This document shows, in pieces, positions 34,283 through 43,382 of a stretch of DNA of 64,000 nt. The stretch is from Bog-473 sp963782415. GTDB taxonomy: Bacteria; Actinomycetota; Acidimicrobiia; Acidimicrobiales; RAAP-2. The position numbers and the translations under genes are program-made. The stretch lies in assembly GCA_963782415.1 (NCBI GenBank), contig CAWAJT010000004.1, positions 806,001-870,000 of the forward strand, written 5' to 3'. Numbering within the stretch: the stretch's first letter is position 1; every line of letters starts with the position of its first letter. The notes under the pieces are model-generated. The model had not been told where the DNA came from, made no database searches, and saw nothing but the letters and a program-made list of their open reading frames with translations.

Positions 34283-35445
34283 GAGAGAGCCCATCCCGGG
34301 GTCCGGCGCACCAGGGTGCGATCGATTTCGTCGACGGTTGCCGCGCCGCACAGATGCATGGTCCGCCCGAGCTCCGTCTCGTACCAGCGCAGGAGCGCCG
34401 TCACGCCGTCGGACCCGCCGGCCGCCAGCGCCCACAGCGATGGGCGCCCGACCAGCGTGGCCTTCGCCCCGAGCGCGAGGGCTTTGACCACGTCGGGGGC
34501 GCGCCGCACACCGCCGTCGACGTAGACCTCGGCCCGTGCGCCGACCGCGTCCACGATGTCCGTCAGGATGTCGGCCGTCGCCGGTGCATCCGCCAGTTGG
34601 CGCGCGCCGTGGTTGGACACCACCACGGCGGCGGCACCCGCTTCGACGCAGCGGGCGGCGTCGTCGGCGCGCTGGACGCCCTTGACGACGACGGGTAAAT
34701 CGCTGAGCCCGCCCAGCCAGCCGATGTCGTCGGGGGTGAGCGCCGGCTCGAACTCGCGGGTGACGACCGCCATGAAACCGCCGGCACGCGCACTGTCGGT
34801 GCTGTCGCCCGCCAGGTTGGGCAGGGCCAGGTCGTCGGGCAGGTGTACGCCGGTCCGCCACTCGCGCAGGCGCAGGCCTGAGACCGGGGCGTCGACCGTC
34901 AGGACCAGGGCGCGGTAGCCGTGTTCGGCGGCGCGGCGCACGAGCTCCTCGGTGCGGGCCCGCTCCCGCAAAATGTAGATCTGCATCCAGCGCGGGGCGC
35001 TGGGTGCGGCGGCCGCCACATCCTCGAGCGGGCAGGTGGCCAGCGAGGACAGGATCAGCAGCGCGCCCGCCGCGGCGGCGCCGCGAGCGCAGGCCACCTC
35101 ACCCTCGGCGTGGGCCAGGCCCTGAATCGCCGTCGGGGCAATGGCGACCGGCGAGCTGACCGGAGTGCCGAGCATGGTGCTGGCGGTCGAGACCTCAGCC
35201 AGGCCGGCCAGGACATGGGGGTGGAGTTGCCAGTGGCTCCAGGCTTCGACGTTGCCGTCGAGAAGCCGTTCGTCGTCGGCGCCTCCCGAGTAGTACGCGT
35301 AGGCCATGTCGCCGATGGCGTGCCGGGCCTCGCGTTCGAGCTCCTCGAGTGACAGGTCGGTGACCAGGGGTGCCGCATCGACGAGGGGGACAGGGTTGTG
35401 CCCCGGTGCAGCGGTCCTGGCAGGATGAGCGGGCACGGGCTGCAT
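34279..35445 (-). CDS. FMN-dependent alpha-hydroxyacid oxidase/dehydrogenase
   Basis: 388 residues from the ATG at 35445. TIM-barrel FMN enzyme of the LldD/glycolate oxidase family: SPVAIAPTAIQGLAHAEGE, the active-site VVVSNHGARQLADAPA, EVYVDGGVRRAPDVVKALALGA (first part) and VGRPSLWALAAGG. The classic SNHGGRQLD reads SNHGARQLA here, so the substrate pocket may differ. It oxidises a 2-hydroxyacid to the 2-oxoacid. It is divergent from the luciferase-like gene and co-transcribed with the CoA ligase. Confidence 0.88.
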   Translation of the reverse strand: MQPVPAHPARTAAPGHNPVPLVDAAPLVTDLSLEELEREARHAIGDMAYAYYSGGADDERLLDGNVEAWSHWQLHPHVLAGLAEVSTASTMLGTPVSSPVAIAPTAIQGLAHAEGEVACARGAAAAGALLILSSLATCPLEDVAAAAPSAPRWMQIYILRERARTEELVRRAAEHGYRALVLTVDAPVSGLRLREWRTGVHLPDDLALPNLAGDSTDSARAGGFMAVVTREFEPALTPDDIGWLGGLSDLPVVVKGVQRADDAARCVEAGAAAVVVSNHGARQLADAPATADILTDIVDAVGARAEVYVDGGVRRAPDVVKALALGAKATLVGRPSLWALAAGGSDGVTALLRWYETELGRTMHLCGAATVDEIDRTLVRRTPGWALS

Positions 35446-35483
35446 GGTAGGCGCGCCCGAACCTGTGGACACCCGGAGGTGCT

Positions 35484-36359
35484 GTGCGTTTCTCCTACGC
35501 CGAGTCGATGACGGACCCGTCCTTCTACGTTCCGTTGGCCCAGGCGGCTGAGGCCGCCGGGTACGACTCCATGGTCGTGCCCGACAGCATCTGCTACCCC
35601 GAGGTCTCCGACACGACGTACCCGTTCAACCCGGACGGGACCCGGGAGTTCTTGGAGGACAAGCCGTTCCTTGAGCCCTTTTCGCTCATCCCCGCCATGG
35701 GAGCGTTGACGCAGAAGCTTCGCTTCGTGACCTTCGTCATCAAGCTGCCCATCCGTCAGCCGGTGCTCATCACGAAGCAGGTCAGCTCGACGGCCGTGCT
35801 CACCGACAACCGCCTGCTGCTGGGCGTGGGCACCAGCCCGTGGCCAGAGGACTACGAAATTTGCGGCGTACCCTGGGAGCGGCGGGGCAAGCGGATGGAC
35901 GAGGAGATCGCCATCATCCGCGGACTCATGGCGGGAGGCTTCTTCGAGTTCCACGGCGAGGTGTTCGACGTGCCTTCCATCAAGATGTGTCCGACGCCCA
36001 GCCAACCCGTGCCGATCCTGATCGGTGGGCATCACGAGGCCGCTCTGAAGCGGGCCGCCGTCGACGGGGACGGCTGGCTGCACGGAGGCGGCGACCCGGC
36101 CGATCTCCCGGGTCTGTTGGCGCGCCTGGCCCAGTTGCGCAAGGAATACGGTACGGAGGACAAGCCCTTTGAGGTGCATGTGATCTCGCTCGATGCCTAC
36201 TCGCCCGATGGCGTGCGCAAGCTCGAGGAGCTCGGCGTCACCGACGTCATCGTCGGCTTCCGCTGGCCCTACGGCATTGAGCAGGACACGGAGACGTTGG
36301 CCACGAAGGTCGACAATCTGAAGCGCTTCGCCGATGACGTCATCGCCAAGGTCCGCTGA
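35484..36359 (+). CDS. Luciferase-like F420-dependent oxidoreductase
   Basis: 291 residues. GTG start behind GGAGGTGCT. LLM-family signs are RFSYAESMTDPSFYVPLAQA, AVLTDNRLLLGVGTSPWPED, FFEFHGEVFDVPSIKMCPTP and VPILIGGHHEAALKRAA. Actinobacteria use many such enzymes with coenzyme F420 to reduce or oxidise hydrophobic substrates. It leads a run with an NTF2-like protein, DUF35 protein and thiolase, pointing to lipid or steroid breakdown. Confidence 0.9.
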   Translation: MRFSYAESMTDPSFYVPLAQAAEAAGYDSMVVPDSICYPEVSDTTYPFNPDGTREFLEDKPFLEPFSLIPAMGALTQKLRFVTFVIKLPIRQPVLITKQVSSTAVLTDNRLLLGVGTSPWPEDYEICGVPWERRGKRMDEEIAIIRGLMAGGFFEFHGEVFDVPSIKMCPTPSQPVPILIGGHHEAALKRAAVDGDGWLHGGGDPADLPGLLARLAQLRKEYGTEDKPFEVHVISLDAYSPDGVRKLEELGVTDVIVGFRWPYGIEQDTETLATKVDNLKRFADDVIAKVR

Positions 36360-36371
36360 GAGGGGAGCGAC

Positions 36372-36791
36372 ATGACCGACGCAGTCCCGAACGCCCGCGA
36401 GCTGGGTATTCGCTCGCGTGCCGCCGTCGCCGCCAAGGACCGCGACACCTGGCTGAGCCTGTTCGCCGATGACGCCGTCGTCCAGGACCCCATCGGCCCG
36501 TCGCCCTTCGACCCCGACGGGGTGGGCCACCGCGGTCTGTCGGCCATCGCCGCCTTCTACGACAATGTGATCGCCACCAGTGAGGCCACCGCGTTCGAAA
36601 TGAACCAGTCCTACCTGTGCGGGGACGAGGTGGCCGAGGTCGGCATCATCCGTATCACGCTGGCCGGCGGCACCCACCAGGCCATCGTCCGCGGCGTGTA
36701 CACCTACCGGACCGACGGCGCCGGCAAAATCGCCGCACTCCGTACCTTCTGGGAGTTCGAAGGCATGGAAGTTGTGGAAGTCGGGAGTTGA
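36372..36791 (+). CDS. NTF2-like (ketosteroid-isomerase fold) protein
   Basis: 139 residues; ATG behind GAGAGGGGAG. The SnoaL/KSI pattern is RDTWLSLFADDAVVQDPIGP, later HQAIVRGVYTYRTD and LRTFWEFEGME. In catabolic clusters such proteins isomerise 3-ketosteroids or hydrate and dehydrate intermediates. It is 12 bases after the luciferase-like gene and just before the DUF35 gene. Confidence 0.82.
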   Translation: MTDAVPNARELGIRSRAAVAAKDRDTWLSLFADDAVVQDPIGPSPFDPDGVGHRGLSAIAAFYDNVIATSEATAFEMNQSYLCGDEVAEVGIIRITLAGGTHQAIVRGVYTYRTDGAGKIAALRTFWEFEGMEVVEVGS

Positions 36792-36799
36792 GCGGGGCC

Positions 36800-37192
36800 G
36801 TGGAAGTGCAGGTCCGTCAGGGACTGTTCGTGGAGGGCGACCCGCCGGCGCTGTTGGGCACCCGCTGCGGGGCCTGCGGGTCGGTGCACTTCCCGCGGGC
36901 CGACGCCTGCACCTACTGCGCTACCGAGGATCCGGAGCCCATCGAGTTGTCGCGGCCCGGCACATTGTGGGCCTGGACCGCCGTCACGGCGCCGCCGCCC
37001 GGCTATCTGGGCGCGGTGCCCTTCGGCGTGGGCGTGGTGGAACTACCCGAGGGCGTGCGCGTCATCAGCCGGTTGACCGAGAGCGACCCGGCGGCCCTGC
37101 GCTTCGGCCAAATGATGGCGCTGCGCATTGTGCTGCTCCACACGGACGACGAGGGGAACGACGTCATGACGTACGCCTTCGCACCGGCATGA
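36800..37192 (+). CDS. DUF35 Zn-ribbon/OB-fold acyl-CoA-associated protein
   Basis: 130 residues from the GTG at 36800 (a TTG at 36788 is possible). Four cysteines form a rubredoxin-like zinc ribbon, CGAC and CTYC, near residues 25-45. An OB fold follows (GTLWAWTAVTAPPPGYLGAV). DUF35 proteins bind SCP-x-type thiolases and shuttle or shield acyl-CoA. The stop overlaps the next start (ATGA), and the next gene is just such a thiolase. Confidence 0.88.
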   Translation: MEVQVRQGLFVEGDPPALLGTRCGACGSVHFPRADACTYCATEDPEPIELSRPGTLWAWTAVTAPPPGYLGAVPFGVGVVELPEGVRVISRLTESDPAALRFGQMMALRIVLLHTDDEGNDVMTYAFAPA

Positions 37193-38328
37193 GCGGCGTC
37201 GCCGTGGCCGGCGTCGGCCTGCACCCCTTCGGGCGGTTCGACGGCGTCTCGACGACGGACATGGGGGTCGTGGCCGTCCGCGCCGCGTTGCGCGAGGCGG
37301 GCATCGGCCAGGGCGATTTCCAGGCCGCGTTCTGCGGCACCGCCTACGGCGGGGTGGCAACCGGGCACAAGGTGCTCAGCCGCCTCGGCATGACGGGCAT
37401 GCCGATCCTGGACGTGGAGGCCGGCTGTGCCAGTGGGGGGGCCGCGCTCATGTTGGCCGCAGCCGCCATCCGAGCCGGTCAGTACGACACGGTCCTCGTG
37501 TTCGGGACCGAGAAGATGCCACGCGGCATCATCCGCTCGTCGTTCTTCGAACCGTGGCAGGAGGAGGCCGGGTTGGCCTCGACGCCGGCCTTCTTCGGCC
37601 TGCGGGCCCAGCGGCTGTGCCTCACGTCGGGCATCACGAAGGATCACCTTGCCCGCGTGGTCGTGAAGAACCGGCGGCACGGGGCGGCCAACCCGGACGC
37701 CATGTACCAGAAGGAGACGACGGTCGAGGCCGTACTGGGGTCGAGGGTCGTGTGCGAGCCGCTCCACCTCTTCATGCTGTGCTCGCCCAACGAGGGTGCG
37801 GCGGCGCTGGTGCTGCGCAGGGCGGACCTCGTGTCCGCGGGGAGCGCTGTGCAACTCGCCGCCGCCGTCCTGCGCTCGCACATCCCCGGCTCCGTGCTGA
37901 GCGAGTCGACCCCGCTGGCCGGTCTGGCCGACGACGACGCCCCGGCTCCGACGACGCTGGCGGCCACCGACGCCTATGAGGAGGCGGGCCTCGGCCCGAC
38001 TGACCTCCACGTCGTGGAGTGCCAGGACACGGACGCGGCCCGCGAGCTGGGCTCGTGCGAGGAGCTGGGCCTCTGTGAGCCGGGCGGTTCGGCGGCGCTG
38101 CTCGACTCGGGTGCCACCCAATTGGGCGGTCGCCTCCCCGTCAACCCGAGCGGAGGGTTGCTCTCCAAGGGAGAGCCACTCGGTGCGTCGGCCCTCGGTC
38201 AGGTCGTCGAGCTCGTGCGCCAGCTGCGGGGCGAGGGCGGACCCCGCCAGGTCGAGGGGGCCAAGGTGGCGCTGTCGCACACCGTGGGACGTGGTGCCAA
38301 CGCCGGCGTGGTCATCCTCACACGCTGA
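37189..38328 (+). CDS. SCP-x/Ltp2-type thiolase or retro-aldolase
   Basis: 379 residues from the ATG at 37189. The thiolase nucleophile position is in LDVEAGCASGGAALML near residue 83. VNPSGGLLSKGEPLGASALG and a C-terminal HTVGRGANAGVV follow. Ltp2-like members together with DUF35 proteins cleave 17-hydroxy steroid side-chain CoA esters, while others are true thiolases. With the DUF35 partner it forms the second such pair in the window. Confidence 0.87.
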   Translation: MSGVAVAGVGLHPFGRFDGVSTTDMGVVAVRAALREAGIGQGDFQAAFCGTAYGGVATGHKVLSRLGMTGMPILDVEAGCASGGAALMLAAAAIRAGQYDTVLVFGTEKMPRGIIRSSFFEPWQEEAGLASTPAFFGLRAQRLCLTSGITKDHLARVVVKNRRHGAANPDAMYQKETTVEAVLGSRVVCEPLHLFMLCSPNEGAAALVLRRADLVSAGSAVQLAAAVLRSHIPGSVLSESTPLAGLADDDAPAPTTLAATDAYEEAGLGPTDLHVVECQDTDAARELGSCEELGLCEPGGSAALLDSGATQLGGRLPVNPSGGLLSKGEPLGASALGQVVELVRQLRGEGGPRQVEGAKVALSHTVGRGANAGVVILTR

Positions 38329-38435
38329 CCCTGCACCGACCTGGTCGGCACGCACTTCTGCCTGCCCATCCGCCCTCGCACCTCGGACCCGGACCCCGGA
38401 CCTCCGCCCATCGAAACGACGAGAGAGAGACGCAC

Positions 38436-38813
38436 ATGCCAGCGCCCTATGAAGAAAGCCCCGGTCGATGGCAGTTCCTGTTTTCGCGCGACGGGCACGC
38501 CGAAACATCGTGGACACCGACGCCCGACATGGCCAACCCCTTCGGAAGCGTGCACGGCGGCATCATTGCCACCCTCATCGACGAGTCCTGTGGTGCAGCT
38601 CTGATGCCGTTGATCGAGACGCCGTCCGCCCCGACCGTCTCACTGCAGGTCGAGTACCTGCACGCGGTCAGGATCCCCGGTACCTACACGGTGCTGAGCG
38701 ACATCGTCCGCAAGGGTCGGGCGATGGCCATTGCGGACGCACGCATCCTCGACGACGAGGGCACCATGCTCGTCCGGGGTACGTGCTACTTCCAGATTCC
38801 ACGTCCGAAATAG
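38436..38813 (+). CDS. PaaI-type hotdog acyl-CoA thioesterase
   Basis: 125 residues, ATG behind GAGAGAGA. The thioesterase hotdog motif NPFGSVHGGIIATLIDESCG holds the conserved HGG and the following acidic residue. LQVEYLHAVRIPGTYTV is the second strand pair. It hydrolyses short or aromatic acyl-CoAs. It follows the thiolase by 107 bases and may be a separate unit with its own promoter. Confidence 0.87.
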   Translation: MPAPYEESPGRWQFLFSRDGHAETSWTPTPDMANPFGSVHGGIIATLIDESCGAALMPLIETPSAPTVSLQVEYLHAVRIPGTYTVLSDIVRKGRAMAIADARILDDEGTMLVRGTCYFQIPRPK

Positions 38814-38829
38814 ACCGCGCCGCGCCGTC

Positions 38830-39228
38830 TCACCCCCGCGTGGCCAGCCCTTCGAGCATCGCCACGATGGTTGCGGTCAGTCGGCCGGCAGCAGGCCGCG
38901 GTGGTCCGGTCGACTCCCACATACCGAGTCCCGCCGTGAGGGCGGTCACGACCCATGCCGGGGCGTCGGGGTCGGCCAGCTCGGACATGACCGCGCCGAT
39001 CTGCGTGTGGCGTTCGGCATACAGACTCCGCAGCCCATCGGCGATCTCCGGTTGTGACGCGCCGCTGCGGCCGCAATCGACCTCGAGCACGCTGGTGTCG
39101 CGGTTGTGGTCGTCGTGCATCAGCTCGGCTCCGCAGCTGGGTGACCGGGTCAGGAACAGGAAGGTCAACCGCTCGGCGCGCGTTCGACCAGCTTCGAGTT
39201 GTGATCTGACCACGCGGACCTCTCGCAA
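38830..39228 (-). CDS. TetR-like C-terminal domain, apparently lacking the DNA-binding half
   Basis: 132 residues. LYAERHTQIGAVMSELADPD and WVVTALTAGLGMWESTG look like helices 7-9 of a TetR ligand domain. No helix-turn-helix is found upstream before the divergent acyltransferase gene begins at 39289. The gene may be a truncated regulator or a stand-alone helical protein. Start uncertain. Confidence 0.45.
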   Translation of the reverse strand: MREVRVVRSQLEAGRTRAERLTFLFLTRSPSCGAELMHDDHNRDTSVLEVDCGRSGASQPEIADGLRSLYAERHTQIGAVMSELADPDAPAWVVTALTAGLGMWESTGPPRPAAGRLTATIVAMLEGLATRG

Positions 39229-39288
39229 GGTCTCGCCTCGACGTGAGGCCCTTCCGAAATCGTCGGCTGCCTGTCGTAGGATGCACCC

Positions 39289-40407
39289 GTGTCAGCGCGC
39301 CGCGCACCCTCGACACCGGACCCGGTCTGGGTCGACGACCTCTGTCTGCGCGTGCTGGCTCCGTCCGAAGGCGCCCGGCTCGGTGAAGCCGTGCGTGCCG
39401 TCTACGGGGAGACCTATCCCGTGCAGTGGACGTACGACCCCGACGAGGTGGCTCGGCGGATAGCGGCCGGCCTCTTCATCGCGGCCATCGCCGAGTCAGC
39501 CGACGGTGCGTTGCTGTGCCATTCGGGGCTGTCGCTCCATGCTCGTGGCGATGTCGTCGGCCACGCCGGCCAGGCGTTGACACTTCCCGCCGCCCGCGGG
39601 CGGCACGTCTTCACCGCGGTCAAGCGATACCTCGTCGATTGGGTGTCGATGCTCGGTCTCGTCGGCATGTACAGCGAAGCGACTGCCGCCCATCCGTACA
39701 GCCAAAAGGCTCTGCTCGATCTCGGCGGACACGAGACGGGGTTCATGCTGGGCTTCATTCCCGATTCGGTCGACAACAACGCCGCGTCGCCATCGGCCGG
39801 GGTCGGGCGCACGTCCGCCGCCCTGTTCTTCCTGCGCTTGCGCTCGGGGGCCGACAGGATCGCCTATGCGCCGGAGCGTCATCGTGAGATCGTGCGCCAG
39901 ACGATTGAGATTTGTGGCTTCCGGTCGCGGCTGGCTGAAGCTCCGGGCCCGGTTCGTCTCGTACCCACGTCGCGCCTCGACCTCGAGGTGGACGCGGGCG
40001 ACAACGTGGCGGTCCTGACGGTGCAGCGGGCGGGGGAGGACCTCACGTCTCGGGTCGACGCCGAGCGGGCGCGGATGTTCGGGCAGGGTGTCGACGCGCT
40101 CTACGTGGACCTTCCGCTGGACCGGCCCGAGTCGGCCCACCTGGGCGATGCGCTCGAAGAGCTCAATCTCACGTATTCGGGGATATTTCCCAACAACCGG
40201 GCGGTGGGCGACGTCCTGCGTTTGCAATGCCTGCGCAACGCGACGGCGTGGAGCCATGACGTGGCGGTGGCGTCACCCCACGGCGCCGCGCTGCTCGAGT
40301 ACGTGATCGCGGACATGGAAGCGGCGGGGCAGGCGGTGGCGAGGACCTCGGCGCAGCTCGATGGCGGACTTCCCCGCGACACGGTCCCGCTCGTGGCCGT
40401 GCCGTAG
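39289..40407 (+). CDS. GNAT-like acyltransferase-domain protein
   Basis: 372 residues. The first 170 have the GNAT pattern: VWVDDLCLRVLAPSEGARLG, YDPDEVARRIAAGLFIAAIA, then GQALTLPAARGRHVFTAVKR and SEATAAHPYSQKALLDLGGH. The C-terminal 150 residues are alpha/beta and not recognised. The donor is presumably acetyl- or acyl-CoA and the acceptor is unknown. It faces the TetR-like remnant. Confidence 0.6.
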   Translation: MSARRAPSTPDPVWVDDLCLRVLAPSEGARLGEAVRAVYGETYPVQWTYDPDEVARRIAAGLFIAAIAESADGALLCHSGLSLHARGDVVGHAGQALTLPAARGRHVFTAVKRYLVDWVSMLGLVGMYSEATAAHPYSQKALLDLGGHETGFMLGFIPDSVDNNAASPSAGVGRTSAALFFLRLRSGADRIAYAPERHREIVRQTIEICGFRSRLAEAPGPVRLVPTSRLDLEVDAGDNVAVLTVQRAGEDLTSRVDAERARMFGQGVDALYVDLPLDRPESAHLGDALEELNLTYSGIFPNNRAVGDVLRLQCLRNATAWSHDVAVASPHGAALLEYVIADMEAAGQAVARTSAQLDGGLPRDTVPLVAVP

Positions 40408-40419
40408 CTGCCTCCCCCC

Positions 40420-41139
40420 TCAGTCGTCGAGGCGCCGCAGCACGTCGGGCAGCTCAGTGAGGGCGGCGACGACCGCGTCGGGCTGCGGACCGTCGTCGGG
40501 GAAGGGCACCGTGCCGTCGCGGTCGATCCAGACCGCTCGCCAGCCCGCTCCGTGCGCGCCGGCGACGTCGTTGACGGGGTGATCGCCGACGAGCACGCAA
40601 GCCTCGGGTCCGACGCCGAGCTGGCGCTCGACGACGTCGAAGATCCCCTTGTCCGGCTTGGCCACGCGGTGGTCCTGCGCGAAGACCACCGATTCGAAAT
40701 ACGAGGCCAGCCCGACCGTCTCGGGAAGCCGGCTCCCGTTGGACAAGAGGCCGAGCCGGTAGCCGTCCCGCAGCGCGTCGAGCCCGGGGACGGTGTCAGG
40801 GAAGAGCGCGGCATCGCGGTCGCGGTGGATGAAATACGACTCGCCCAGCTCGCGGGCCAGGACGTCGTCGGCCGCCTCGTCGCCACCCTCGCCAGCCCGT
40901 CGGCGTTCCAGGGTGCGGCTGAAACCGTGCATCCGCAGTTCGGCCAGCGACCACACGTCGGGCCGCTCGGCGGCCACCGCGGCGCGGTCGGCCTGCAGGT
41001 CCTCCCACGTCAAGGCGTCGGCGAACGGGCCCGGACGGGCGGCGCGCAGCTCGCCGGCGGTGGCCATGAGCGCGGTACGCATGACGCGCTCGAAGTCCCA
41101 CAGGGTCTGGTCCCCGTCGAAGAGGACAGCCTCAATCAC
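40420..41139 (-). CDS. HAD-superfamily hydrolase (YjjG/haloacid type)
   Basis: 239 residues from the GTG at 41139. Motif I is VLFDGDQTLWDF, in which the second residue of the DxD pair is also Asp. LGLLSNGSRLPETVGL is motif II, RVAKPDKGIFDVV motif III and CVLVGDHPVNDVAGAHGAGW motif IV. Likely a nucleotide or sugar-phosphate phosphatase. It lies four bases after the quinone oxidoreductase gene. Confidence 0.87.
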   Translation of the reverse strand: MIEAVLFDGDQTLWDFERVMRTALMATAGELRAARPGPFADALTWEDLQADRAAVAAERPDVWSLAELRMHGFSRTLERRRAGEGGDEAADDVLARELGESYFIHRDRDAALFPDTVPGLDALRDGYRLGLLSNGSRLPETVGLASYFESVVFAQDHRVAKPDKGIFDVVERQLGVGPEACVLVGDHPVNDVAGAHGAGWRAVWIDRDGTVPFPDDGPQPDAVVAALTELPDVLRRLDD

Positions 41140-41143
41140 GGAA

Positions 41144-42094
41144 TCACGCGTCAGGGGAGACGAGGACGACCTTGCCGAACTTGCCCCCTGCCTTGAAACG
41201 GTCGTAGGCGCGCGGTGCCGCGGCAAGGGGGAAGGTCTCGCACACCGGCACCTGCAGTCGGCCCGCCACCAGGCCCGGTAGCACGTGGGCCGACACGTCC
41301 GCCGCCACGTCGGCCTTCTCGTGGCGGCCGCGGGCGCGCAGGGTGGAGCCGCCGATGCTGGCGCGCTTCTGCATGAGCGTCATGAGCTCGAGCTCCATGC
41401 GCCCCCCGCCGCCCAGGCCGATCACCACCACTCGTGCCCAGGGGGCGAGGTGCGCCAACACGTTGGTCAGGCTGGGCGCGCCGACCAGTTCGAGCACGAC
41501 GTCATAGGGTGCCCGGACCTCCTCGTCGCCGGGAGCGAGCACATGGTGTGCGCCCAGCGCGGCGACCGCGTCACGGCGGGCGGGATCGCGGACCGTGGCC
41601 GTCACCACGGCGCCCGCCTGGACGGCGAGCTGCACGCCGGCCGTCCCGACGCCACCCGCCGCACCGGAGACCAGCACGCGCTCGCCCATCTGCAGATGGG
41701 CCTGGCGGAACAGCGCGTCGTAGGCGGTGGTGAAGACCTCGGGAAAGCCGCCGGCCTCGGTCCACGACAAGGTGTCGGGAACGCACAGCGCGTGGGTCTC
41801 GTCGACCAGGGCGAGCGTCGCCTGTGCACCGCCGCCGACAACGGCCATGACCCGGTCGCCCGGAGTGAAGAGCGTCACCTGCCGACCGACGGCCACCACC
41901 TCGCCGGCGAACTCCATGCCGGGGATGTCGGCGGGCCACCCCGCCGGCGCCGGATAGAACCCCGCCCGCTGCACCAGATCCGCCGCGTTCAATCCGGCCG
42001 CCCGCACGGCGACCAGCAGCTCGGTGTCGCCGACGAGCGGGTCGTCCCGCTCCTCCCAGTGCAGCTGGCCCTCACGGATCACGACGGCGTGCAT
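41144..42094 (-). CDS. NADPH:quinone oxidoreductase (zinc-free MDR family)
   Basis: 316 residues from the ATG at 42094. It opens MHAVVIREGQLHWEERDDPL. It has GLNAADLVQRAGFYPAP, the NADPH loop VLVSGAAGGVGTAGVQLA and a C-terminal FKAGGKFGKVVLV. It lacks the zinc-binding residues of alcohol dehydrogenases. It reduces quinones or enones with NADPH. The nearby glutathione peroxidase gives a loose oxidative-stress context. Confidence 0.9.
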   Translation of the reverse strand: MHAVVIREGQLHWEERDDPLVGDTELLVAVRAAGLNAADLVQRAGFYPAPAGWPADIPGMEFAGEVVAVGRQVTLFTPGDRVMAVVGGGAQATLALVDETHALCVPDTLSWTEAGGFPEVFTTAYDALFRQAHLQMGERVLVSGAAGGVGTAGVQLAVQAGAVVTATVRDPARRDAVAALGAHHVLAPGDEEVRAPYDVVLELVGAPSLTNVLAHLAPWARVVVIGLGGGGRMELELMTLMQKRASIGGSTLRARGRHEKADVAADVSAHVLPGLVAGRLQVPVCETFPLAAAPRAYDRFKAGGKFGKVVLVSPDA

Positions 42095-42152
42095 GCCGGC
42101 CACCCTACGCGGGCCCGGCACATGGCCATCGGTGCCCGGTAGGGTCACCCCC

Positions 42153-42641
42153 ATGGCTCTCTACGACATCCCTATCCACACCCTCCAGGGCGACGACACC
42201 AAGCTGGGCGACTACAAGGGCAAGACCCTGTTGCTCGTCAACGTGGCCTCCAAGTGTGGTCTGACCCCGCAATACGAGGGTCTCGAGCGCCTGCAGAAGA
42301 CCTACGAGGGTCGTGGGTTCTCGGTCATCGGCTTCCCCTGCAACCAGTTCATGGGCCAGGAGCCGGGCACCTCCGAGGAGATAGCGCAGTTCTGCTCCGC
42401 CACCTACGGAGTCACCTTCCCGCTCATGGAGAAGATCGAGGTCAACGGCGACGACCGCCATCCAATTTACGCCGAGCTCGAAAAGAAGGAAGACGCCGAG
42501 GGCAACGCCGGCGACATCACCTGGAACTTCGAGAAGTTCCTCGTGTCGCCCAAGGGCGACGTCGTGGCGCGCTACCGGCCCCAGGTGGAGCCGGAGGACC
42601 CGATCATCGTGTCCGATATCGAGGCGCAGCTGACCGCTTGA
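42153..42641 (+). CDS. Glutathione-peroxidase-family thiol peroxidase
   Basis: 162 residues. The active-site tetrad is visible: Cys35 (ASKCGLTPQY), Gln65 (FPCNQFMGQEPG) and a Trp-Asn pair in ITWNFEKFLV. It is the cysteine, not selenocysteine, form, which usually takes electrons from thioredoxin in bacteria. Its stop overlaps a TTG start of the next HAD gene. Confidence 0.94.
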   Translation: MALYDIPIHTLQGDDTKLGDYKGKTLLLVNVASKCGLTPQYEGLERLQKTYEGRGFSVIGFPCNQFMGQEPGTSEEIAQFCSATYGVTFPLMEKIEVNGDDRHPIYAELEKKEDAEGNAGDITWNFEKFLVSPKGDVVARYRPQVEPEDPIIVSDIEAQLTA

Positions 42642-43360
42642 CCCCGCCGCACCCCGTACCGGCGGGGTTCGCCGCGTCCATCTTCGACATGGACGGGCTC
42701 CTCATCGATTCCGAGATCCTCTGGCACGAGGCCGAGATCGAGATCCTCGGTGGTCTCGGCGTCCCGCTCGCCGTCGAAGGCTGCCGCTCGACCAAAGGCA
42801 TGTTCGTGGAAGAGGTCACCGCGCATTGGTACGGCTTGCACCCCTGGCCGGGCGCCACACCGACACCGGACGAGGTGGCGGTGCAGATCGTCGACCGCGT
42901 CATTGAGCTCATCGTGACCAAGGGCGTGCTCAAGCCGGGCGCGGCGCATGCCATCGATCTGTGTCACGACCGCGGGCTGCCGCTGGCGGTGGCTTCGTCG
43001 TCGCAGTACCGGCTCATCGATGCCGCGTTGTCGCACTTCGGCCTGCGCGACAGGTTCGCCGTGGTGCACTCGGCCGAAGACGAGGAGTACGGCAAGCCAC
43101 ACCCCGCCGTCTTCCTCAGCGCGGCGGTCAAGCTCGGTGCGCCGCGCAAACGCTGTCTGGTATGGGAGGACGCGCCGGCCGGCGTACTGGCGGCGAAGGC
43201 ATCGTCCATGACCTGCATCGCCGTGCCCGAGGCGGGCGAGGGGCACCATCCCGCCTTCGGGCTGGCCGATCTCGTCGTCGGCTCGCTCCTCGATGTGACC
43301 GCCGCCACCCTCGGCGAACTCGAGCGCGCCCTCACCACTGCACCGCCCGGGGTCCGGTGA
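42638..43360 (+). CDS. HAD phosphatase (HxpB/beta-phosphoglucomutase-like)
   Basis: 240 residues from a TTG at 42638 that overlaps the peroxidase stop (TTGA). Motifs are SIFDMDGLLIDSEILWHEAE, LAVASSSQYRLID, YGKPHPAVFLSAA and CLVWEDAPAGVLAAKAS. DMDG-type HADs act on hexose or 2-deoxyhexose phosphates. No in-frame ATG precedes motif I, so a TTG start is required. Confidence 0.87.
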   Translation: MTPPHPVPAGFAASIFDMDGLLIDSEILWHEAEIEILGGLGVPLAVEGCRSTKGMFVEEVTAHWYGLHPWPGATPTPDEVAVQIVDRVIELIVTKGVLKPGAAHAIDLCHDRGLPLAVASSSQYRLIDAALSHFGLRDRFAVVHSAEDEEYGKPHPAVFLSAAVKLGAPRKRCLVWEDAPAGVLAAKASSMTCIAVPEAGEGHHPAFGLADLVVGSLLDVTAATLGELERALTTAPPGVR

Positions 43361-43382
43361 CGCCGGGCGCCGGCGAGTCCCT

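Noticed and set aside
39205..39245. Third copy of the TCTGACG palindrome near a TetR-like gene
   Set aside because: Only GATCTGACC is present, with no matching second arm.
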